The notes under the pieces are model-generated. The model was not told the origin of the DNA. It saw nothing but the letters and a program-made list of their open reading frames with translations, and did not search any database. From an uncultured Hungatella sp. (GTDB lineage: Bacteria > Bacillota > Clostridia > Lachnospirales > Lachnospiraceae), in assembly GCA_910579515.1 (NCBI GenBank), contig CAJTUV010000037.1, forward strand, positions 1 to 31,450: a stretch of 31,450 nt of DNA, written 5' to 3'. A program made the translations under genes and the position numbers. Shown piece by piece: positions 8,290 through 15,296 of the stretch; position 1 is the stretch's first letter, and the number at the start of each line of letters is the position of its first letter.

Positions 8290-9225
8290 TCAATGGCGGC
8301 CAGTCAGAGTCTTCCAGTCGCTTTCGCTGCCCCCTTGCTGGCCATACCTTGTCTTTTCGTAAATTTGGTGAAGCGTCTGGTCTTTAATACCGGACGCTTT
8401 TTCCAGTTCCTCAGGAGAAGCCCAGGCAGGTAAAGGGGACTTTTTTCGTGTTCTTCGGGAACTGGAAAGAATTTTATTTCGGTAAAATCTTCGTATTTTT
8501 CCACTGTAGGACAAGTAATAGGAAAGTCCCCGGCCTTTTTGAATGGGTTTGTTTTGCGAGTTTAAAAACAGGGTGGGCTTCAGATAGATTTTTTCATCGT
8601 CGTCAAAATGTCTTGGCCTGGTAATCCAGCGCCACACATGAACCAGGAGCGTCCTAAGGAGCACAAGGCATAGGAGAAGGATCAGAAGGTAACCGGCAAG
8701 GTTTAAAATCCGGTCCACAATCTTCATCCACTCAGGGGGTGGAGCAGCTTCTCCAAAAAGAGCGGCAAAGTCCGGCCCAGGGGCTGAGGCGCTTTGAAAC
8801 GTTTCTGGCTGTTTCGGCGGCGGAGCTGAGGCGGACAGACTGAGAAACCAGGCTGCGATGGCAGGCCATAAAGGCTCCAGCAAGAAGGAAAGCCCGATCA
8901 TGGCCATAAGAGTAGCACACAGAAACACCGTGATACAGAAGGAATTTACATGCTGAATTTGTTTTTTAGGGATGTGGGCCTGGTTCTCAAATATTCGCAA
9001 AAATTCATGGCCGGCATAAAGATTCATATGAATCAATAAAAAAGTCACTGTGAGGAGAAAGCCAAGAAAGCCTGCGGTTTTCCATTTCCATGCCATAGAG
9101 GGTAAGTCGTAGAGATTCATGCCATATCCAGCTGCGTACATACCCATAAAAAGAATTAGGAAAAACAGGTAGAATGAGTCTCGTTTTTTAGAAAACCAAT
9201 AATTAAGCAGCTTACGAATAATCAT
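8290..9225 (-). CDS. DUF4129-type membrane protein, third gene of the MoxR operon
   Basis: 311 residues with about five hydrophobic segments: two pairs near the N-terminus and one at residues ~190-215 (GYLLILLLCLVLLRTLLVH). The cytoplasmic tail ends with LHQIYEKTRYGQQGGSE, the TRY/ARY motif of DUF4129. This domain usually closes transglutaminase-like proteins and follows MoxR-DUF58 genes. I start at 9225 (MIIRKLLNYWF): a GGGAGG lies 7 bases upstream, and the ATG overlaps the last 14 bases of the DUF58 gene. An open frame extends to 9357 but runs inside the DUF58 gene. No transglutaminase gene is attached, which differs from the usual four-gene layout. Function unknown; an envelope stress or protein-processing role is inferred from context. 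Confidence 0.78.
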   Translation of the reverse strand: MIIRKLLNYWFSKKRDSFYLFFLILFMGMYAAGYGMNLYDLPSMAWKWKTAGFLGFLLTVTFLLIHMNLYAGHEFLRIFENQAHIPKKQIQHVNSFCITVFLCATLMAMIGLSFLLEPLWPAIAAWFLSLSASAPPPKQPETFQSASAPGPDFAALFGEAAPPPEWMKIVDRILNLAGYLLILLLCLVLLRTLLVHVWRWITRPRHFDDDEKIYLKPTLFLNSQNKPIQKGRGLSYYLSYSGKIRRFYRNKILSSSRRTRKKSPLPAWASPEELEKASGIKDQTLHQIYEKTRYGQQGGSESDWKTLTGRH

Positions 9226-10345
9226 AAGGCACCTCCCAGAAAAAAAGATGGATATTAGAGGACAGGCAGGAAATCTGCACACAGTCGTTGGCACGTTTGG
9301 GCAGAATCCACTGGGAGTCCGGACTGTTTGAGCAGAACAGGTTGTAAGCCTCTGCAACCGGGTCCTGACACCTTGGGGAAATCAATACATAGATGGAGGC
9401 GTCTACGGAGTGAACTTTTTGGCAATGCAGAAACCAGTCAGGATCAGGAGCGGCCTTATGGATCTGGATTCTGGCAAGCAGTTCCATGACAGAGCGCAGA
9501 TGTTCAGGGCCTGCGCCGCTTTTTAAAAAGCCTGGTTCATTGCTCAGACAGTCAATGCCATTTGTGCAGATGGACACAGGAATCCCTTTTACCAGAAGCT
9601 GTTTTGCCATGGAGCCGCACAGCCGGACGGCCTCTTCGATCAGGGGATAATCCTTCCAGATGGTATCAGAGACCACATCCAGAAGAAAGGTAACCTGCCA
9701 GGACGCGGCAGGCGCATAGACATTTACCTTGAAACTGCCGGTGCGGGCGGTTGCCTTCCAGTTGATCTCTTTGTAGGAGTCAAAGGACTGATAAGGGCGA
9801 ATAGACTGGATCTCAAAGGGATCTCTGATAAGTGCGCGCTTTGCCACAATCTGTCCCAGAAGCTCTTTGAGAGGCAGATTTAAGCGAAGCAAATCAACCG
9901 GCCCGGGATATACGTACATGGCGGTATCCACTGGGCAGGAGCGGACAAAATGGCGAAACAGGAACAAATCATAGCTGACTAAGTCTGCCTGGCGGATAGA
10001 ATAGTAACCTCGCTTTTTACAGGTAAACCTAAGAGTACGGCGAATTTCCTGCCAGGGCATACAGGAGAATAAATCGCTTCGGTAGTTCTGGTCTGTGATA
10101 TTTGAGTTTTTGGAGTTAAGAAACAGAAGCTCACGCCCCATCTGGAATTTTACATGGAGAAAGGGGAGAGGAAGGAGCTTGTTGTTGGTAATGGTTTCCT
10201 TGAGGCAAGCTGATTCTCCCTCCACAACGGCTTGCTGGAGAAAGTACAGGGATACCTGCAGCCCCTTTGCCCAGAATTTTTCCAGAAAAACTCCTGATAG
10301 AAACCACAAAAGCCAGGCAGTAAAGGCGGCGACGATCAGCTTCAT
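9212..10345 (-). CDS. DUF58 domain protein of the MoxR operon
   Basis: 377 residues. An N-terminal hydrophobic anchor (MKLIVAAFTAWLLWFLSGVF) is followed by a beta-rich domain and, near residue 190, the DUF58 signature RPYQSFDSYKEINWKATAR. The C-terminal part is like a von Willebrand A fold (VTFLLDV, then ICTNGIDCL). ATG 10345 overlaps the MoxR stop (ATGA), a standard coupling arrangement; an upstream TTG at 10360 in frame is less likely. In other bacteria MoxR-DUF58 pairs act as a chaperone-like unit for metal-enzyme or envelope assembly, but targets are seldom known. Here the third partner is DUF4129 protein, consistent with a membrane-linked complex. Confidence 0.88.
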   Translation of the reverse strand: MKLIVAAFTAWLLWFLSGVFLEKFWAKGLQVSLYFLQQAVVEGESACLKETITNNKLLPLPFLHVKFQMGRELLFLNSKNSNITDQNYRSDLFSCMPWQEIRRTLRFTCKKRGYYSIRQADLVSYDLFLFRHFVRSCPVDTAMYVYPGPVDLLRLNLPLKELLGQIVAKRALIRDPFEIQSIRPYQSFDSYKEINWKATARTGSFKVNVYAPAASWQVTFLLDVVSDTIWKDYPLIEEAVRLCGSMAKQLLVKGIPVSICTNGIDCLSNEPGFLKSGAGPEHLRSVMELLARIQIHKAAPDPDWFLHCQKVHSVDASIYVLISPRCQDPVAEAYNLFCSNSPDSQWILPKRANDCVQISCLSSNIHLFFWEVPYDYS

Positions 10346-11298
10346 AGGCGTTTTCCCCAATCTTCCGTGGGCAGAGGAACTGTGGAGAGAAGGCGTTCTA
10401 TGGTCTCGCGATTAGAGGAGGAACGAGTAAAGGAACGGGCCGTGGTCAGGCGGTGTGCCAGAACAGGGACTGCCAGTTCCTTAATATCTTCCGGCACAAC
10501 GAAATCCCGCCCCTGAAGGAGGGCATAGGCTCTTAAGGCCCGATACAAAGCCAGACTTCCTCTGGGACTGACGCCGTTTAAAATCTGGCTGTCTTGACGG
10601 GTTGCAAAAATGAGATCTACCAGATAGGATTTCAGGATCGGGTGTACATAAGTGTGCTGGGCTTCCTGTTTTAACACAGTCAAATCTTTTAAGGTACAGA
10701 CGGGCTTTAGCGTATCCAGGGGATTTTCTTTTCCGAAACGATCCAGGATTTCCAGCTCCTCTTCTTTGGTGGGATACCCCATGGAAACCTGCATGAGAAA
10801 ACGGTCAAGCTGCGCCTCTGGCAAGGGGTAGGTGCCTTCTGTCTCAACCGGATTCTGGGTGGCGATGACAAAAAAGGGAGGCTCTAAGACGTAGGTCTCT
10901 CCATCAATGGTCACCTGTCGCTCTTCCATAGACTCCAAAAGGCTGGACTGAGTTCTGGGCGTGGCTCGATTGATCTCGTCAGCAAGAAGAATCTGAGTGA
11001 AGACAGGACCTTTTTGGAGGACAAATTCACTTTTCTTTTGGTCAAAATAATTCAGCCCTGTCACGTCAGAGGGGAGCAGGTCTGGGGTAAACTGAATTCT
11101 TTGAAATGCCAGACTCATGCTTTTTGCCAGGGATTTTGCCAAAAGGGTTTTTCCTGTACCCGGGACGTCCTCTAAAAGTACATGGCCTTCTGCGATCAGG
11201 GCTGTCAAAAGCAGGTTGGTGGTTTTTTCTTTTCCCACAATGACGTTTCTGATATTGGTTTTAATGGTTTTGATGATTTCTACAGCGATAGGGTTCAT
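10342..11298 (-). CDS. MoxR family AAA+ ATPase
   Basis: 318 residues, full family length. Walker A DVPGTGKT at 44-51, Walker B ILLADEINRA, then TPRTQSSLLESMEERQ, the sensor sequence VIATQNP and the arginine-finger region PLPEAQLDRF: all are diagnostic of MoxR/RavA-group ATPases. A lid domain follows (GVSPRGSLALYRALRAYALL). It is the first gene of a three-gene minus-strand operon, with AGGAGG about 6 bases before ATG and a promoter at 11337-11365. It is expected to be an oligomeric chaperone-like ATPase working with the DUF58 protein. Confidence 0.95.
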   Translation of the reverse strand: MNPIAVEIIKTIKTNIRNVIVGKEKTTNLLLTALIAEGHVLLEDVPGTGKTLLAKSLAKSMSLAFQRIQFTPDLLPSDVTGLNYFDQKKSEFVLQKGPVFTQILLADEINRATPRTQSSLLESMEERQVTIDGETYVLEPPFFVIATQNPVETEGTYPLPEAQLDRFLMQVSMGYPTKEEELEILDRFGKENPLDTLKPVCTLKDLTVLKQEAQHTYVHPILKSYLVDLIFATRQDSQILNGVSPRGSLALYRALRAYALLQGRDFVVPEDIKELAVPVLAHRLTTARSFTRSSSNRETIERLLSTVPLPTEDWGKRL

Positions 11299-11336
11299 GG
11301 GAGGCCTCCTGGTGATTTTACCAATGTTATAAGACT

Positions 11337-11365
11337 ATTGTAGCAGAAAATCAGAAGGTTTCCAA
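11337..11365 (-). promoter_or_regulatory. Promoter of the moxR operon
   Basis: On the minus strand, TTGGAA (11365-11360), a 17-base spacer and TACAAT (11342-11337). It lies back to back with the nfnA promoter; the two -35 elements are only about 12 bases apart. Confidence 0.65.
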
Positions 11366-11376
11366 GAAATATTGTG

Positions 11377-11405
11377 TTGTCAGGGCTTTTAGAAAGTGAT
11401 AAGAT
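11377..11405 (+). promoter_or_regulatory. Promoter of nfnAB
   Basis: TTGTCA (11377-11382), 17-base spacer, TAAGAT (11400-11405), 46 bases before the nfnA ATG. Confidence 0.6.
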
Positions 11406-11451
11406 GTTACTGTTTATAGGAGATACATAGGATCAGGAGGAGTTGAGTCGG

Positions 11452-12342
11452 ATGTACGAGATAGTAAAGGCAAAAAAGCTTGCGGATAAGATTTATCTGA
11501 TGGAAGTGAAAGCTCCCAGAGTGGCAAAATCCTGCCAGCCAGGGGAGTTTGTGATTGTAAAGACGGATGAGACAGGAGAGAGGATTCCTCTTACCATCTG
11601 CGATTATGACAGAGACAACGGGACAGTCACCATCGTGTTTCAGATTGTGGGGGCCTCTACCCAGAAGATGGCTCTCTTACAAAAAGGAGACGGATTTCAG
11701 GATTTTGTCGGGCCCTTAGGACGGCCCTCTGAGTTTACAGGGGAGGACTTAGAGACCCTGAAACAGAAAAAAATGCTCTTTGTGGCAGGGGGAGTGGGAG
11801 CCGCCCCCGTTTACCCTCAGGTGAAATGGCTGAAAAACCACGGCATTGACGCAGACGTGGTTGTGGGCGCTAAAACCAAAGATCTGCTGATTCTGGAAAA
11901 GGAGATGGAAGCGGCTGCAGGAAATCTGTATGTGACCACAGACGACGGCTCCTATGGCGGGAAGGGCATGGTGACTGAGGTGGTAAAGGACTTGGTGCAG
12001 AATCAGGGAAAATCCTATGACGTATGCGTGGCCATCGGTCCCATGATCATGATGAAGTTTGTCTGCCTTCTCACCAAAGAGCTGAACCTGCCCACCATTG
12101 TCAGCATGAACCCGATTATGGTGGACGGGACAGGGATGTGCGGAGCCTGCCGCCTGACGGTAGGGAAAGAGGTGAAATTCGCCTGTGTGGACGGACCGGA
12201 GTTTGACGGCCATCTGGTGGATTTTGACGAGGCCATGAAGAGGCAGCAGATGTATAAGACCGAAGAAGGCAGAGCTATGCTGAGGCTGAAAGAGGGAGAG
12301 ACCCACCACGGCGGGTGCGGATATTGCGGAGGTGACAAATGA
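11452..12342 (+). CDS. nfnA: NADH-dependent ferredoxin:NADP+ oxidoreductase subunit A (sulfide/dihydroorotate dehydrogenase-type FAD/NAD-binding)
   Basis: A 296-residue flavoprotein. The N-terminal half is a FAD-binding barrel (PLTICDYD, equivalent to the RxYS/T type), the middle has the NAD-binding fold LFVAGGVGAAPVYPQ, and the C-terminus has a [2Fe-2S] motif MCGACRLTV...ACVDGP. In NfnAB enzymes this subunit handles NADH and bifurcates electrons together with NfnB; in simpler annotation it is called the glutamate synthase-type or PyrK-like protein. The start at ATG 11452 follows AGGAGG at 11435-11440; a TTG at 11443 is too near that site. The stop overlaps the ATG of nfnB (ATGATG), which supports stoichiometric synthesis. 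The extra C-terminal HHGGCGYCGG tail is cysteine-rich. Confidence 0.9.
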   Translation: MYEIVKAKKLADKIYLMEVKAPRVAKSCQPGEFVIVKTDETGERIPLTICDYDRDNGTVTIVFQIVGASTQKMALLQKGDGFQDFVGPLGRPSEFTGEDLETLKQKKMLFVAGGVGAAPVYPQVKWLKNHGIDADVVVGAKTKDLLILEKEMEAAAGNLYVTTDDGSYGGKGMVTEVVKDLVQNQGKSYDVCVAIGPMIMMKFVCLLTKELNLPTIVSMNPIMVDGTGMCGACRLTVGKEVKFACVDGPEFDGHLVDFDEAMKRQQMYKTEEGRAMLRLKEGETHHGGCGYCGGDK

Positions 12343-13733
12343 TGGATGGATTAAAAAAGGTTCCTGTGCGGGAACAAGACCCGAAAAAGAGAGCGAAAAA
12401 CTTTGAAGAGGTGTGCCTTGGGTATAACCAGGAGGAAGCCATGGCGGAGGCCTCCAGATGCTTGAACTGCAAGAATGCAAAATGTGTCAGCGGCTGTCCG
12501 GTGTCCATCAACATCCCTGCATTTGTGAAAAAGGTGGAGGAAGGAGCGTTTGAGGAGGCTGCGAAGGTGATTGCAGAGGCTTCCGCCCTTCCGGCGGTAT
12601 GCGGCCGCGTGTGCCCGCAGGAAAGCCAGTGTGAGGGAAAATGTATCCGTGGAATCAAGGGGGAGCCGGTGTCCATCGGAAAACTGGAGCGTTTTGTGGC
12701 GGACTGGTCAAGGGAGCATGGAATTGTCCCTGCAGGTTCGGGGAGCAGAAACGGAAAGAAGGTGGCGGTGGTAGGTTCTGGTCCTTCTGGCCTGACCTGT
12801 GCGGGGGACCTGGCCAAGCTGGGGTATGAGGTGACGATTTTTGAGGCCCTTCATGAGCCTGGGGGAGTATTGTTATACGGGATACCGGAGTTTCGCCTTC
12901 CCAAGGATACGGTGGTGAAGACGGAGATCGAGAATGTGAAAAAGCTTGGAGTGAAGATTGAGACGGATGTGGTCATCGGGAAATCAGTGACTGTTGACCA
13001 GCTGCTAAAGGAGGAAGGATATGACGCGGTGTTTATCGGCTCAGGGGCAGGTCTTCCAATGTTTATGGGAATCCCCGGAGAGAATGCCAACGGAGTATTC
13101 TCCGCCAATGAATACCTGACCAGAAGCAATCTGATGAAGGCATTTCGAGAAGATTATGACACGCCCATTGCAGCAGGAAAGAAGGTGGCGGTGGTAGGCG
13201 GAGGGAATGTGGCCATGGATGCGGCCAGGACCGCCCTTCGTCTGGGAGCGGAGGTTCATATTGTGTATCGTAGAAGCGAGGCAGAGCTTCCGGCGAGAGT
13301 GGAGGAGGTCCATCATGCAAAGGAAGAGGGGATCGTCTTTAACCTTCTGACCAATCCGGTGGAGATTCTGACGGATGAAAAGGGCTGGGTGAAAGGGATG
13401 AGGTGTATCCGAATGGAGCTTGGAGAGCCGGATGCGTCTGGAAGAAGGCGTCCTGTGCCAGTGGAAGGGTCGGAGTTTACCATAGATGTGGACACGGTGA
13501 TCATGTCTCTGGGGACTTCTCCCAATCCGTTGATCTTTAGCACCACGAAGGGACTTGAGGTGAATAAGAGGAAGTGCATTGTGGCAGAGGAAGCCACAGG
13601 AAAGACCAGCCGAGAGGGAGTGTATGCCGGAGGGGATGCGGTGACGGGAGCCGCTACGGTGATTCTGGCTATGGAGGCTGGACGAGCCGGAGCCAGAGGG
13701 ATTCATGAGTATTTGGAGGGGCGCGCAAAGTAG
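12339..13733 (+). CDS. nfnB: NfnB / NADPH-dependent glutamate synthase small-subunit-like oxidoreductase
   Basis: 464 residues. The N-terminal four-cysteine region CLNCKNAKCVSGCP and CGRVCPQESQCEGKC binds two [4Fe-4S] clusters. Then come the FAD-binding VAVVGSGPSGLTCAGDL near residue 145 and the NADP(H)-binding VAVVGGGNVAMDAARTAL near 285, with GGDAVTGAATVILAMEAGR at the end. This is the GltD/NfnB fold. Because it directly follows nfnA and no large glutamate synthase subunit (gltB) is present, the pair is best read as the NfnAB transhydrogenase, which balances NADH, NADPH and reduced ferredoxin in anaerobes. Often it is annotated gltA in clostridia. High GC and no sign of transfer. Confidence 0.92.
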   Translation: MMDGLKKVPVREQDPKKRAKNFEEVCLGYNQEEAMAEASRCLNCKNAKCVSGCPVSINIPAFVKKVEEGAFEEAAKVIAEASALPAVCGRVCPQESQCEGKCIRGIKGEPVSIGKLERFVADWSREHGIVPAGSGSRNGKKVAVVGSGPSGLTCAGDLAKLGYEVTIFEALHEPGGVLLYGIPEFRLPKDTVVKTEIENVKKLGVKIETDVVIGKSVTVDQLLKEEGYDAVFIGSGAGLPMFMGIPGENANGVFSANEYLTRSNLMKAFREDYDTPIAAGKKVAVVGGGNVAMDAARTALRLGAEVHIVYRRSEAELPARVEEVHHAKEEGIVFNLLTNPVEILTDEKGWVKGMRCIRMELGEPDASGRRRPVPVEGSEFTIDVDTVIMSLGTSPNPLIFSTTKGLEVNKRKCIVAEEATGKTSREGVYAGGDAVTGAATVILAMEAGRAGARGIHEYLEGRAK

Positions 13734-13773
13734 AGAAGAATCACAAATTTGAGGCGTAAAACTCCTTTAGACT

Positions 13774-14035
13774 CCAAGTATCGTATTTGAGCGGCCAAAA
13801 AGGCAATAGAATGAGGCGTACTAGTGTGCTGGCACATTTACATTTCGCCAAATGACTTGCCTGAATTTCCATCTGCTGCGTTGTTGTCGGTCAACGATGC
13901 CACCGCATCGCCTCCCTCCGCCGCCTTGCAGACTGAAAATTCATTCTGCGTCATTTGGCTGAAAGTAAATGTGTCAGCACACTAGCGTATGCCGATTGAC
14001 GTTAACACCGTTAGCCGCAAAAATACGATACTTGG
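13774..14035. repeat. 262-bp imperfect palindrome (candidate non-autonomous mobile element)
   Basis: CCAAGTATCGTATTT at 13774-13788 is matched by its perfect complement at 14021-14035. Inside are long further matches: CTAGTGTGCTGGCACATTTAC against its complement at about 13964-13984, and CCAAATGAC against GTCATTTGG at 13950-13958. The inner GAATTTCC-x-TCTGC arms also pair, and the whole ends in an apex hairpin CGATGC-CACC-GCATCG at 13895-13910. The element centre (13904.5) and the hairpin centre (13902.5) nearly coincide, so the element folds as one long hairpin. No transposase is encoded. It could be a MITE-like or REP-like element, or act as a terminator for nfnAB. Confidence 0.8.
13838..13954 (-). 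other. 38-codon open frame inside the palindrome
   Basis: Runs from ATG (13954) to TAA (13838), beginning MTQNEFSVCKAAEGGDAV and ending SFGEM. The other strand also has a 36-codon frame (13852 to about 13962), starting MTCLNFHLLRCC. Both are likely by-products of the palindrome rather than genes, and neither has a good ribosome site. Confidence 0.2.
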
Positions 14036-14079
14036 GGGATGATTCCCTGTCCACAATACACAGACAATATGCAAGCATT

Positions 14080-14280
14080 CTATCTGTTCTCCTGGGGAGC
14101 AAATCCTTGAAAGACATCTAAACCGTTTGTGATGTTTTTTCTCATTGCCTCCTCTTCTTTATAGTACCCCTTTCCGCTTTCCAAAAGGTCAGCAGCTTCA
14201 TCATAGTGCTGCCTGGCGATTGCGCTGACTACAGGGGCGGGGCAGGGGCGCAATCCCACTGCCCACCGCATGGTGATCTG
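14080..14280 (-). pseudogene. Gene fragment, ankyrin-like helix pair
   Basis: An open minus-strand stretch reading SAIARQHYDEAADLLESGK followed by YYKEEEAMRKN and NGLDVFQGFAP, ending in TAG. The first part has the pattern of an ankyrin repeat (xAIAxxHYDxADLLLExG). There is no convincing start codon or ribosome site, and the 5' side runs into a GC-rich junction (about 14227-14250), so I read it as the C-terminal remnant of a lost gene. Recognition is tentative. Confidence 0.4.
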
Positions 14281-14317
14281 CCGGGATGAGCTTACTGATA
14301 CAGGAATACAGGCCATT

Positions 14318-14626
14318 ATGCCCCATTTAAGAATGAATTCGAAAAAGATATTGATTCCAAAACAAGATTTGGAGATTTTCTTAAATCAGCCCGAGATTCC
14401 AGAGGCTGTAAAAGAGGTGATAAGAAAAAATGTGGAGGAGGCGCCTTACTGCCTGATACGTGAAGAACACCTGCGCTCCCTGGACAATTATAATATAAGC
14501 CGATATATTGCTGAGCTTTGGGAGATTTCTTATTCAAGGAGACATTATAAGGTTGGGAGCGTTGCAGATAAACTGCTGTTTAATACACTATACGAAGAAG
14601 AGCATGAGGAGTATTTCAGAGTCTGA
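14318..14626 (+). pseudogene. Unrecognised gene fragment (C-terminal part)
   Basis: About 102 residues, from a candidate ATG at 14318, reading KILIPKQDLEIFLNQPEI..., CLIREEHLRSLDNYNISRYI and ending EEEHEEYFRV. The amino-acid composition is natural and the stretch is stop-free, but I see no ribosome site and the upstream side is a breakpoint-like junction shared with the minus-strand ankyrin-like fragment. Its TGA overlaps by one base the ATG (14626) of the decayed membrane-protein gene, the arrangement of an operon pair, so both are probably remains of one bicistronic unit. The family is not known to me. Confidence 0.45.
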
Positions 14627-15033
14627 TGAGATGGTTTGCTAGGAAGTGACTGCAAAACTATTGGAGATTGTTTTTACGCCGGAATTGTAAACCAACAGCA
14701 AAGCAGACCGAAAAGAAAAAATTTTTGAGTATTGCAAGTATTAGTGCCATATGCTATACTATATTTGTCTTATTGCTCTATAGTTCTGGTGAGCTCTCAC
14801 CGAATGTTCCAGGTTTCAGTTTTATTTTTTAGAGGAATTAGCCTATGGCACAAGAAAGAAGTGTATTCATAGCAGGTTTCAGAGGCAAAGGATTCTTGGT
14901 TCTGGGAAAAAATGCCAGAAACAGAGGATGAACTACATTTTTGGATTGTTTGTCGCATTTATTGTCTTATTGATCTATGATTCTGGTGAGTTCTCACCAA
15001 ATATTCCAGATTTAAATTTTAATAGGCTCTCGT
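14626..15033 (+). pseudogene. Decayed small membrane-protein gene in two tandem partial copies
   Basis: Copy 1 reads MRWFARK, in-frame TGA, LQNYWRLFLRRNCK and, after a basic stretch, a hydrophobic helix FVLLLYSSGELSPNVPGFSF, stopping at 14832. Shortly after, in another frame, copy 2 repeats the helix as IVLLIYDSGEFSPNIPDLNF and stops at 15031-15033. The DNA is also repeated: the segment around GGTGAGCTCTCACC (14788-14801) recurs at 14985-14998 as GGTGAGTTCTCACC, 197 bases on. A third relative is at 21055. The original protein apparently had an N-terminal basic region, one membrane helix and an outside domain. Its family is unknown to me. Confidence 0.55.
14732..14760 (+). promoter_or_regulatory. 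Extended -10 promoter-like sequence upstream of the surface protein
   Basis: TTGCAA (14732-14737), 17-base spacer ending TGC, then TATACT (14755-14760). It falls within the decayed repeat. If used for the surface-protein gene, the leader would be about 530 bases long. Confidence 0.4.
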
Positions 15034-15296
15034 AATCCTGAGCTTGCCGACCAGGGCTGGGCAGTTGGCAAAACATGGAAAAGCCTCAGATTATCCTTTA
15101 TGATGATGCAGGTGACACTGCCCGCCTGTAAAACTGATTTTGGGACGTTTGAATTTGCGTCAGAGCACGGTGCCGGCAGGCGCGCTTCTCTTTAAAAATA
15201 TCGACCAAAGGAGCAGAGATATGGCTAAAACAGACAGGACTGACATTGGCAACAGACCTGTACAGTGATGATGAAAAAGAGAAAGGAGACTTGTTT
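15034..15296 (+). other. Leader region of the surface-protein gene, with a 15-codon frame
   Basis: No full gene. A short frame at 15221-15268 (MAKTDRTDIGNRPVQ) has AAAGGAG seven bases ahead and ends 28 bases before the surface-protein ATG. A second frame at 15100-15195 has three consecutive ATG codons but no good ribosome site. The AAGGAG at 15283-15288 belongs to the surface protein itself. A leader peptide role for the 15-codon frame is only possible. Confidence 0.3.

Noticed and set aside
9226..9357. N-terminal extension of the DUF4129 protein to 9357
   Set aside because: It lies within the DUF58 gene, encodes unnatural sequence and has no ribosome site; ATG 9225 has one.
11749..12480. 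243-codon minus-strand frame under nfnA
   Set aside because: Antisense shadow of a clear flavoprotein gene; no ribosome site and unnatural His/Pro/Ser composition.
13041..13706. 221-codon minus-strand frame under nfnB
   Set aside because: Antisense shadow in GC-rich coding DNA.
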